DNA of 9,755 nt from JAYRWN01 sp041917975 (GTDB lineage Bacteria; Bacteroidota; Bacteroidia; Chitinophagales; Saprospiraceae): NCBI GenBank assembly GCA_041917975.1, contig JAYRWN010000138.1, forward strand, positions 1 to 9,755. The letters are read 5' to 3'. Of this stretch, positions 1 to 7,294 are shown in pieces (within the stretch, counting starts at the first letter, position 1; the number at the start of each line of letters is the position of its first letter). The notes under the pieces were generated by a model, which did no database searches, was not told the origin of the DNA, and saw nothing but the letters and a program-made list of their open reading frames with translations. The position numbers and the translations under genes were made by a program.

Positions 1-48
1 AGTATCGGATGAAAAGTGTATTTTCACCAGGTAATTTTAGTTAACCCT

Positions 49-1197
49 ATGCCATTAGATTTAATTGCTGAAGCTAAGAGTTTTGTGCAGGACAAGTTTA
101 GCAAGGACCTGCCTCCCCAATTTTTTTATCACGATTGGAATCACACCCATCAGGTGGTGAAAGCAGCCGATGATATTAGTGCAGCTGCCGGCCTTAACGG
201 CCAAGAAAAAAATAACCTTCTCCTTGCAGCCATTTTTCATGATGTCGGTTTCACTGAAAACCCTTTGCATCACGAAGATTCGTCTAAAAGAATTGCCCGA
301 GAATTTTTAAGCCAGAGACAGTATCCGGAAGAACAAATCGAGCTGGTGGAGGCCATTATAGAAGCAACCAAACATGGACATGCACCGGTAAACCAACTTG
401 AATCTATGATGAAAGATGCGGATATGGTCCATCTTTCCTCAACCGATCACAAAATTTGGACTGAACGTTTGCATCAGGACATGGAGATTATCCAAGGGCA
501 AAAAATTAAGAAAAAGGCCTGGAAAAAAATCAATAACGATTTTTTTAAACAACACAAGTATTATACACCGGAGGCAAAAAAAATCTATGAACCGGGGAAA
601 ATAGCCAATATGGCGTCTTTGGAGCAAGATGAAGGTGATGATGATAAAGATGTTAAAAAAGAAAGATTTATAGCTACCAGTCGCAGTGCTCAGATGCAGT
701 TTAAAACAGCTTTGGTCAACCATGTTGACTTAAGTTCACAGGCGGATAATAAAGCTAATATTATGTTATCCGTAAATGCCATTATCTTGACTTATTCACT
801 GCCTGTATTACCTAATAGCATCGAAGCACACCCTAATTTGTTGATACCCTCCATTATTTTAATTAGTGTGTGTTTGTTATCGGTCATCTTTGCCGCTTTG
901 GCTACCAGACCGATGCCCACCTCGGGAAGATTTAAAATGGATGATATTCTTAACAAAAAGTCCAACATTTTCTTTTTTGGCAATTTTCATGCAATGAAGT
1001 ACGAAGATTATGAAAAGGCCGTTGAATATGTGGTTGGGCAAGATGACCGGTTGGATACAGCATTCGCTCATTCATTGTTCTCCCTAGGTAAGGTTTTAGG
1101 TAAAAAATTTAATTACTTACGCATCTGCTATTTAATTTTTATGTATGGATTTATTATTACGGCCTTAGCGTTTGGGATTGCTATTTTTTTGGGATAG
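49..1197 (+). CDS. HD phosphohydrolase domain fused to PycTM (Pycsar effector) membrane domain
   Basis: The predicted 382-residue protein has two parts. Residues about 15-185 form an HD metal-dependent phosphohydrolase domain with its ligands in order: H32 (in YHDWNHTHQVV), H64-D65 (FHDVGF), H75, H109/H111 and D125 (KDADMVHL). An acidic linker (about 191-202, LEQDEGDDDKDV) leads to a PycTM/DUF5706-like region with the DNKANIMLSVNAI signature (233-245) and hydrophobic segments at about 238-254, 264-286 and 359-380. In Pycsar systems PycTM proteins are membrane effectors that respond to cyclic pyrimidine nucleotides; HD domains commonly hydrolyse nucleotides. It is therefore inferred to sit in the inner membrane with a cytosolic HD domain, next to a cyclase gene 45 bp downstream and probably co-transcribed with it. 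The frame opens at a GTG at 16, but the ATG at 49 gives the N-terminus expected for the family and was chosen. The true substrate and ligand are unknown. Confidence 0.88.
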   Translation: MPLDLIAEAKSFVQDKFSKDLPPQFFYHDWNHTHQVVKAADDISAAAGLNGQEKNNLLLAAIFHDVGFTENPLHHEDSSKRIAREFLSQRQYPEEQIELVEAIIEATKHGHAPVNQLESMMKDADMVHLSSTDHKIWTERLHQDMEIIQGQKIKKKAWKKINNDFFKQHKYYTPEAKKIYEPGKIANMASLEQDEGDDDKDVKKERFIATSRSAQMQFKTALVNHVDLSSQADNKANIMLSVNAIILTYSLPVLPNSIEAHPNLLIPSIILISVCLLSVIFAALATRPMPTSGRFKMDDILNKKSNIFFFGNFHAMKYEDYEKAVEYVVGQDDRLDTAFAHSLFSLGKVLGKKFNYLRICYLIFMYGFIITALAFGIAIFLG

Positions 1198-1242
1198 GTA
1201 AATGTTTGTTTGAATAATGGCCCCCGATAAAACTAAAAATGT

Positions 1243-2832
1243 ATGCTTCTAAGATTTTTTATTGTACAGATTTTGATATTTTGTATGGTGGTTATCCACC
1301 CTGGCATGGCCCAAGTTCAAAGAATAATAAACCTCGAGGAACAATTAAAAACTTTAAAAGGGGAAAATACAATAAGTTCACATATTGAGTTAACCCAATT
1401 GTATTTAACCAATAACCTTCCGGATAAAGCCTTAAAACAGGCCGGAAGACTCATCAAAGAAAGTGAAAGAGCTAAACGTTATGAAGAGGCAGCTTTAGGT
1501 TACCGTCTTGAAGCAACGGCATTGATGATCATCGACCCAGTGAAAAAAAAGCAGGACATTATTTCGTCTTTGCAACATAGTATAAAAAATTCCCGCGATG
1601 AGCAATTAAAAAAACTCAATGCAGAAGACATCAAACTTGTTACCTCGGCGCAGATTAACCCATCAAATGTGATAACTGCCGACCGGCTTGGGCTAAATGT
1701 CCAATTTTTACCCGGAGAAAGCGTCACCAAGGATAACCCGTTAAATATAAACATACAAACCATTAATGAACAAAAACCCATTTCAAATGAGGAATTGGAG
1801 GCGCGCATTAAAAACTTGAGTAAAGAACGAGTCAACCTGCAAAAAGAACAAGAAAACATGGCGCGACAACTCAAACAGCGCGAAAGTGAAATCAACTTAA
1901 TGAAAATTGAGGAGATTAGAAAAGAGTACCTTCTTCTGACCAAAGAGCGTATTGTTAACAATTTATCCTATCGAAGTACCTTGGATTCAATAAAATTGGT
2001 TGAGCAGAATTTGCGTTTGGAAAATCAAAAAGAGAACCTGGAAACCCAAAAAAGAGAAAGAATTTATTATTTAGCTTTAGTAGGTATATTGGCTATATTA
2101 GCCTTTGGGATCTATAACCGTTATAATTTTATCCGCAGGCAAAATGCGGTATTGGCGGAGAAAAACAGCATTATTGAAGAAGAGCGTAAACGTTCCGAAC
2201 GGCTTCTGCTCAATATTTTGCCTGCCGCTGTAGCCGAAGAACTTAAAGAAAACGGTAAAGCTGACGCCCGGGGATATCCTGAGGTTTCCGTACTATTTAC
2301 CGATTTTGTCGGTTTTAGTAATATAGCTTCGAAAATGGAGCCGGAGAAATTAGTGGAGGATCTTGACTATTGTTTTCAAAGTTTTGATAAAATTATTGAG
2401 AAATATCAACTTGAAAAAATTAAAACCATTGGCGATTCTTATATGTGTGCCGGAGGAATTCCTTTGCCGGATCCTGATCATCCGCGACGTATGGTTCAAG
2501 CTGCCTTCGAAATTCAAAATTTCCTGAAGACCTGGAAAGCAGAAAAGGAAAAAAAGAACGAACCGTACTTTGAAGCACGCATTGGTATCCACACCGGTCC
2601 GGTAGTAGCAGGAGTGGTTGGTAAAAAGAAATTTGCTTATGATATATGGGGTAGTACGGTTAATATCGCGGCCAGGATGGAAACCAGCAGTGAAAAAGGA
2701 CAAATAAATATCTCTTCCTCCACCTATGATAAAGTGAAAGATTTCTTCCGCTGTATTTATCGGGGTAAAATTCCGGCCAAAAATGTTGGAGACATTGATA
2801 TGTATTATGTCTCACCATTGCAGCGTGCATAA
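1243..2832 (+). CDS. Membrane-bound class III adenylate/guanylate cyclase with periplasmic helical-repeat sensor
   Basis: This 529-residue protein converts a nucleoside triphosphate, most likely ATP, to the 3',5'-cyclic nucleotide. A signal peptide (about 1-23, ending GMAQ) precedes a TPR-like helical region (about 45-120), a strongly charged coiled coil (about 180-270), one membrane helix (about 274-292), a cyclase transducer element (RSERLLLNILPAAVAEEL, 317-334) and a C-terminal catalytic domain (about 345-527). Visible active-site residues are the metal-binding D354 (LFTDFVGFS) and D398 (KTIGDSYM), the purine-selecting pair K394 and D467 (YDIWG), and the transition-state residues N474 and R478 (STVNIAARM). 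The Lys/Asp pair is the adenylate cyclase signature; guanylate cyclases carry Glu and Cys there. The periplasmic part probably senses an unknown signal. It lies 45 bp after the HD-PycTM gene on the same strand, consistent with a two-gene operon. The catalytic call is firm; product identity is inferred from motifs. Confidence 0.93.
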   Translation: MLLRFFIVQILIFCMVVIHPGMAQVQRIINLEEQLKTLKGENTISSHIELTQLYLTNNLPDKALKQAGRLIKESERAKRYEEAALGYRLEATALMIIDPVKKKQDIISSLQHSIKNSRDEQLKKLNAEDIKLVTSAQINPSNVITADRLGLNVQFLPGESVTKDNPLNINIQTINEQKPISNEELEARIKNLSKERVNLQKEQENMARQLKQRESEINLMKIEEIRKEYLLLTKERIVNNLSYRSTLDSIKLVEQNLRLENQKENLETQKRERIYYLALVGILAILAFGIYNRYNFIRRQNAVLAEKNSIIEEERKRSERLLLNILPAAVAEELKENGKADARGYPEVSVLFTDFVGFSNIASKMEPEKLVEDLDYCFQSFDKIIEKYQLEKIKTIGDSYMCAGGIPLPDPDHPRRMVQAAFEIQNFLKTWKAEKEKKNEPYFEARIGIHTGPVVAGVVGKKKFAYDIWGSTVNIAARMETSSEKGQINISSSTYDKVKDFFRCIYRGKIPAKNVGDIDMYYVSPLQRA

Positions 2833-2882
2833 TGGTATCATACCAAAAAATATTAATCATTATTTAGAAAAATAATTAAGCG

Positions 2883-2901
2883 GGCCAATTTTTAATTGGT
2901 C
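2883..2901. terminator. Possible bidirectional terminator hairpin between convergent genes
   Basis: A perfect 6-bp stem, CCAATT (2885-2890) and AATTGG (2894-2899) with a TTT loop, extends by one G-T wobble and one G-C pair to 2883-2901. It lies in the 168-bp gap between the convergent cyclase and ppc genes, where a shared terminator is expected. The stem is AT-rich and has no clean T-tract on the + side; on the - strand a T-rich run follows after a short interval. A second, purely AT hairpin (2859-2865 with 2870-2876) is close by. Assignment rests on position and symmetry only. Confidence 0.3.
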
Positions 2902-3000
2902 GTAATATTCAAAGGTTATGTAACCGCAACCACGTTTGACAGACCAATGAGCTGTCCAAATTCACCACGCTCACATCTAAACTAACAGGTAATAGAGTGA

Positions 3001-5583
3001 CTAAGCGGCATTGCGCGCTGCATTGATAATCCCAAACATCGCCCGGAGAACCAACTTTTTAAATATTTCCGCTTCAGGGCCATCCGGTGTTTGGCGTAAT
3101 TTTAAAAGAGCATATTGTTGGATGATAATCAGAGGCTCAACAATTTTTTCACGCAAATCGATACTTAGTTTGGAAATCATGCTTTCGCCCATCATTTCTT
3201 TCAGACCGGACACTTCCAATAATTTTTGTCCGGTGAGTTTGAATTCTTTATGAAGTAGATTCCAAAACCGGCCAAATTTCTCATCTTGGAGCAAGTAACT
3301 GGTAGAATCAAAATTGGATTTAATAATAGCCATCATGGCATTTTCTACCAAGGTTCTAAAATATAAGGATTGTTGATACAGTTCCTTAAGTTCCTTCCCA
3401 TGGCGGGAAGCTTCCATGATTTCAATGGCTTTTCCAAAACCAAAAAATCCGGGAATATTTTGTTTCATTAAGGACCAGGCGCCTACGAAGGGGATGGCCC
3501 GCAGATCATCTAACCTGAGTTGTTCATCAGCTTTTCTCTTCACCGGCCGACTACCAATGTTTGTATCTCCAAACCATTTGAGTGGGGTTAAATTTTCTAA
3601 ATATGGCAAGAAAAGCGGATGATTGCGCAAGTCTAAGTAACTTAAATAAGCCGATTCAGCCAACGCATCCATTAAACGTTTATCTGGTTCACCCAATTCA
3701 CGGTTATGCGTTTGAAACAAATAATTTTCCATGCCGGCTGAAATGAGTCGCTCAATATTATATATAGTAGCCGGAATAGTGCCATAATTACTGGTAATCG
3801 TTTGCCCCTGTACAGTGATGTCTATTTCATTATTTTCAATTTCCGGCCCTAAAGAGGCATAAAAGCTGGAGTTGTTGCCACCGCCTCGGCCTGGCGGCCC
3901 CCCACGGCCGTCAAAAAATATCACTTGTATCCCATAAGCTCTCGAGATCCGTGATAAAGCCTCTTTGGCCCGGTAAATACTCCAGTTAGCCCGGATATAT
4001 CCCCCATCTTTGGTTCCATCCGAAAATCCCACCATAATAGTTTGCCTATGGCCCCGTTGTGCTAAATGTTTGCGATAGTCAGGAATATTGTAAAGTTTCT
4101 CCATGATTTGACCTGAAAAGGCCAAATCCTCAATGGTTTCAAATAATGGAACAATATCTAAGGTAACATCACCCTCTTCGTTTATGCATTGACTAGAGCG
4201 AGCCAGAACCAGGATTTTAACGACATCCAGGGCACTTCGGCAGTTGGATATAATGTAACGGTGGCAACCGCTTTCTCCACTTTGTGATTGGATAGACGAG
4301 ATAGCTTGGATAGTTTGAATGGTCTCTATTGTCAAAGGATCCTTAAAAGTATGCTCATTAAGATTTAACTTTAGTTGTAATAGCTGTTTTAAGTGTTGAT
4401 CTTCCAATTTTTTCTGGTTATGATCCCAAGATTCCAGATCTGCGGCGGGGTCTAGGGTCTGCAGGATTTGTTTCCAGATCTGAGTGTGGATTCTACTATC
4501 CTGCCGGATATCTAGGCTGGCAAAATGAAAACCGAATAATTTCACCTTTAATATAAAGTCGTCAAGCAGGTTTAGGAAGAGACCATCATGCTCATGAATG
4601 AGGATGTCTCTAGTCCGGAGAAGATCATGCAGTAATTCCTGTGCATTTTTGTAAGTTTCTTGATTAGGGTAATATAGGGTATTATTAATTTTCGTGGTCA
4701 TGGTCTGAACCAGGTCCTCCACCTCGCTGAAAGTCAATCGTTCTTTTAAACTTCTGATATCACGATTTAAACAGCGTAAAATAGAAGATCGAATCAGCTG
4801 AGCTACCTGGAGCGTCATTTCGGCGGTGACAAAAGGATTCCCATCCCGGTCCCCACCGGGCCAAAAACCCAAACTCAGAATATTTTCATTACTAAATTGG
4901 ACTGGATCCTGTTCCAAACCGGTCAATATTCTATTTACAATATCCGGCAACGCGTGATAAAAAATATTCTCCAGGTACCAGGTTAAACTAATGGCTTCAT
5001 CGAATGGAGTTGGTTTTTTGCGATTTACGAAAGCCGTTTTACCAAGTTGCATGAGGAGCAAATTGATGCGACCAAAATCATTCTGTCGAATAGCTTTTTC
5101 CAACTCAGTTAAGATACCTAACACTTTCGCCGGATAAAATTGGGTAGGGTGGGCCGTGAGAACCAAACGAATTCTAAAATCTTTGAGTTTTTGAACAGCT
5201 TTATTTTTTAGATCCACATTTTCCAATCTATTGATAAAGTGCTTAAGGGATCCCTTTCCCTGCATATCGTGTGTTTGCACAAAAGCTGCATCTTCCACCG
5301 CATCAAATAAAACGACCTGACGTTCCACATATTGAATGAACTTAAACAACATATCATGGCGTTCAACCGGACTAGCTTCCTCCAGATATTCATCGAAAAA
5401 ATCATGGATAATCTTATCGGGACTCCAACCATTAACAACCCCTTCACTGGTTGCCTGGGCAAAAAGGGGCAGTAAGGTCCCGGTCCGGTAAATACCTTGA
5501 AATGGCAAACTCAGGAACAAACTGTTAAATAGGTGGTACTTGGTAGTTACCTGCTCGTAAAATGACATAGATATTGAACGCAA
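3001..5583 (-). CDS. ppc: Phosphoenolpyruvate carboxylase
   Basis: PEP carboxylase adds bicarbonate to phosphoenolpyruvate to give oxaloacetate and phosphate in the cytosol, refilling the TCA cycle. At 860 residues it is near the 883 of the E. coli enzyme. Recognisable conserved blocks, in order, are LTAHPTQ (142-148, catalytic H145), GGDRDGNP (243-250), FGFHFASLDIRQDSRIH (350-366), PLFETIEDL (479-487), VGFSDGTKDGG (518-528, K525), FDGRGGPPGRGGG (557-569), SRPVKRK (678-684), LRAIPFVGAW (694-703) and the C-terminal ARNAA with N858. Several blocks differ from the E. coli type: GFSDGTKDGG for GYSDSAKDAG, GGPPGRGG for GGSIGRGG, and a terminal NAA for NTG. I believe similar variants occur in other Bacteroidota, from memory. 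The ATG at 5581-5583 was taken; a second Met five codons in is an equal alternative. The gene follows the hydrolase by 72 bp on the same strand, so the two may be co-transcribed. Confidence 0.96.
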   Translation of the reverse strand: MRSISMSFYEQVTTKYHLFNSLFLSLPFQGIYRTGTLLPLFAQATSEGVVNGWSPDKIIHDFFDEYLEEASPVERHDMLFKFIQYVERQVVLFDAVEDAAFVQTHDMQGKGSLKHFINRLENVDLKNKAVQKLKDFRIRLVLTAHPTQFYPAKVLGILTELEKAIRQNDFGRINLLLMQLGKTAFVNRKKPTPFDEAISLTWYLENIFYHALPDIVNRILTGLEQDPVQFSNENILSLGFWPGGDRDGNPFVTAEMTLQVAQLIRSSILRCLNRDIRSLKERLTFSEVEDLVQTMTTKINNTLYYPNQETYKNAQELLHDLLRTRDILIHEHDGLFLNLLDDFILKVKLFGFHFASLDIRQDSRIHTQIWKQILQTLDPAADLESWDHNQKKLEDQHLKQLLQLKLNLNEHTFKDPLTIETIQTIQAISSIQSQSGESGCHRYIISNCRSALDVVKILVLARSSQCINEEGDVTLDIVPLFETIEDLAFSGQIMEKLYNIPDYRKHLAQRGHRQTIMVGFSDGTKDGGYIRANWSIYRAKEALSRISRAYGIQVIFFDGRGGPPGRGGGNNSSFYASLGPEIENNEIDITVQGQTITSNYGTIPATIYNIERLISAGMENYLFQTHNRELGEPDKRLMDALAESAYLSYLDLRNHPLFLPYLENLTPLKWFGDTNIGSRPVKRKADEQLRLDDLRAIPFVGAWSLMKQNIPGFFGFGKAIEIMEASRHGKELKELYQQSLYFRTLVENAMMAIIKSNFDSTSYLLQDEKFGRFWNLLHKEFKLTGQKLLEVSGLKEMMGESMISKLSIDLREKIVEPLIIIQQYALLKLRQTPDGPEAEIFKKLVLRAMFGIINAARNAA

Positions 5584-5655
5584 TTTTTCTTGAACCCTAA
5601 AAGTACTAAATCTTTATTCTACTCAGGGTTTGGTTTGGCTATACACGAATAGTTT

Positions 5656-6498
5656 TTAAGGTATTCTGTTATTTAACTGGTCATGCGCCCAATCACTGGC
5701 AAATTCCAGAATATTTTGTTTATCGGGATCATGATGGAGTTCATGTCGGGCATTGGGCCAACTTTTATAGGTTACATCGCCCTCAAAATTGGAGACAAAT
5801 ATTTCACTGCCTAACGGAAGACAGATACGGTCTTCTTCTCCGTGCATTAACAATATATTGACCGGCGAAGTGTGTTTTTTTTGTAGAAATTTACCAGCGT
5901 CAGACATGGCTATACCCAGACTTAGACTGATTTTGTTATGATTAAGTGGATCAGTCTTATAGGCCTTGACTTCAAGTGGATCACGGCTTATCTGATTGAT
6001 ATCCAATTGGTTACTTAAAGTTAGTGTGGGCCAAAGCAAATGAATTTTTCTTAACAGATACATTGTCCAGGACGGTAATTCTCTAAATACTTTAATCCAG
6101 GGCGAAGTAATAATCGCACCTTCAACGGTGGGTTTAACCCGGATTAAATAATTTAATACCAGGTTTCCTCCCATGCTGTGTCCATAGAGAATAAACGGTA
6201 AAGCCGCATACCTTTGTTGTAAATCCATGACACTATGATCAATAAGATTTAACAGAGTGTCCAGGTTGGGGCTATGCCCTCGTAACCCTGAGGACTGGCC
6301 GTGTCCAATTAGATCAAAGGACCGGACAATCCAATTTTGATTCGCAAAATGCAGCCCGATATTTTTTAGCCTACCACTATGTTCACCTAAACCATGAATT
6401 AATAGAATCATTCCCTGTGGGTCGGAATCGGGGATCCAAGTCCGGTAAAATATGTCCATTCCGGCAATGGATTTGACAAAATGCTCTTCGCTCGCCAA
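5656..6498 (-). CDS. Alpha/beta hydrolase, monoacylglycerol lipase-like (serine aminopeptidase S33 / Hydrolase_4 family)
   Basis: This 280-residue cytosolic hydrolase carries the full alpha/beta-hydrolase set: the oxyanion-hole motif HGLGEHSGR (35-43), the nucleophile elbow GHSMGG with S108, the acid D223 in HGEEDRI, and the general base H252 in ARHELHHD. HGLGEHSGR and the overall order match monoacylglycerol lipases and lysophospholipases, so an ester of glycerol or a phospholipid is the likely substrate; that is inferred from family resemblance. There is no signal peptide. The start is a TTG at 6496-6498. The first in-frame ATG would begin at residue 14 and would remove the first beta-strand (EEHFVKSIAGMDIFYRTW), which the family conserves, so TTG is preferred. 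It lies 72 bp upstream of ppc on the same strand and diverges from the regulator gene 109 bp away. No functional link to ppc is apparent. Confidence 0.92.
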   Translation of the reverse strand: MASEEHFVKSIAGMDIFYRTWIPDSDPQGMILLIHGLGEHSGRLKNIGLHFANQNWIVRSFDLIGHGQSSGLRGHSPNLDTLLNLIDHSVMDLQQRYAALPFILYGHSMGGNLVLNYLIRVKPTVEGAIITSPWIKVFRELPSWTMYLLRKIHLLWPTLTLSNQLDINQISRDPLEVKAYKTDPLNHNKISLSLGIAMSDAGKFLQKKHTSPVNILLMHGEEDRICLPLGSEIFVSNFEGDVTYKSWPNARHELHHDPDKQNILEFASDWAHDQLNNRIP

Positions 6499-6607
6499 GA
6501 ATCTTGAAGAATTGATTATTTAAAATTACAAAATTTTGATTATTTGATCAGTCAAAAACTTCTTCGGCTTGAGGTATTTGATAATTTAGACCCAAAGATC
6601 AAAGTTT
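6499..6607. promoter_or_regulatory. Divergent intergenic region expected to hold two promoters
   Basis: These 109 bp separate the hydrolase gene (-) from the regulator/symporter genes (+), so promoters for both directions should lie here. The stretch is AT-rich. A short dyad TTTGA-N4-TCAAA occupies 6543-6556. I could not find a convincing Bacteroidota -33/-7 pair (TTTG and TAnnTTTG) at correct spacing; the best -7-like match, TAATTTAG at 6582-6589, has no matching upstream box. The regulatory role is inferred from gene orientation only. Confidence 0.3.
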
Positions 6608-7294
6608 ATGCAAGAAATAAATCAGCATACCCATATCATTTACCAATTCACCATTTTGTTGATTTTTGTCGTGGCTTTGTTATTTTACATTTTTATTTAT
6701 CGATTTTCATTTGCCCTGCGCAGTTCAATGGTGAAGGAAGAAAAAACAAAACAGGATCTGATTATTAATGCCTACAAATTGGAGAAGATTGAGTTGGAAC
6801 GGAGTCATTTGGCCGCCCAAAATCGAGTGGAAGAAGAAATCCGATTGCGCTTGGAACAAGAAGTACATCTGAAGAATCAGGAATTAGTGAGCTATACCAA
6901 TTTATTGCATAATCAAACGATTACACTGGATCGTATTGAAAAAGAATTTGCACAGTTACAGAACCCAAGTTCGGAGAAACAAAAATCTTTGGAGGACATC
7001 AGAAAGATTATCCGTCAGCAAATCAGCCCATTAACCGAATGGGAGCAATTTAGATTACAGTTCGAAAAAGTACACCCGGGATTTTTTACCTCCGTGATGA
7101 AAAGTTTTAAAAATTTATCACAAAATGACTTGCGGCATTGTGCTTATATCCGTATGGGTATGAGTACAAAAGAAATAGCTCGTTTGTTCAACATCAATCC
7201 GACCTCGGTTCAGATCAATCGGGTCAGGTTGAAAAAAAAGTTAAATCTGGATGCTGACATGGATTTGATTTCCTACATCACTCATCTTAAGTAA
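6608..7294 (+). CDS. Membrane-anchored coiled-coil regulator with LuxR-type HTH domain
   Basis: This is a 228-residue transcription regulator. One membrane helix (about 11-32) follows a nine-residue tail; basic residues after the helix (R32, R38, K43) put the C-terminus in the cytosol. A long charged coiled coil (about 42-120) leads to a C-terminal DNA-binding part (about 145-228) with the pattern of LuxR/GerE-like HTH domains from Bacteroidota: FEKVHPGFF, then LSQNDLRHCAYIRMGMSTKE (170-189), IARLFNINPTSVQINRVRLK (190-209) and KKLNL. Many relatives carry TPR repeats or sensor domains before this module; here there is none, so no obvious ligand-binding part exists. Its stop codon overlaps the symporter ATG (TAATG), which suggests translational coupling and a joint role. 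The likely targets are the symporter and perhaps the downstream SusC gene, by inference. No receiver domain is present, so it is not a classical response regulator. Confidence 0.85.
   Translation: MQEINQHTHIIYQFTILLIFVVALLFYIFIYRFSFALRSSMVKEEKTKQDLIINAYKLEKIELERSHLAAQNRVEEEIRLRLEQEVHLKNQELVSYTNLLHNQTITLDRIEKEFAQLQNPSSEKQKSLEDIRKIIRQQISPLTEWEQFRLQFEKVHPGFFTSVMKSFKNLSQNDLRHCAYIRMGMSTKEIARLFNINPTSVQINRVRLKKKLNLDADMDLISYITHLK

Noticed and set aside
16..48. GTG-initiated N-terminal extension of the HD-PycTM protein
   Set aside because: It adds 11 residues before a normal family N-terminus; the ATG at 49 is the more likely start. The first 15 bases hold nothing I can assign; they could include the tail of an upstream gene.
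1500..1961. 153-codon open frame on the minus strand inside the cyclase gene
   Set aside because: It is antisense to a gene with clear domain structure, and its low-complexity Ser/Cys/Leu-rich translation resembles no family.
49..2832. Calling the first two genes a confirmed Pycsar anti-phage system
   Set aside because: The cyclase has the adenylate cyclase residue pair and a receptor architecture, no other defence genes are in the window, and HD-PycTM function is unproven; the Pycsar link is kept as a hypothesis.
5593..5630. AACCCT ... AGGGTT inverted repeat between the hydrolase and ppc genes
   Set aside because: The 6-bp arms are 26 bases apart with no T-tract; likely chance, and not strong enough to argue against co-transcription.
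6543..6556. TTTGA-N4-TCAAA dyad as an operator
   Set aside because: A 5-bp arm in AT-rich DNA is too short to stand as a separate feature; it is only noted within the divergent region.
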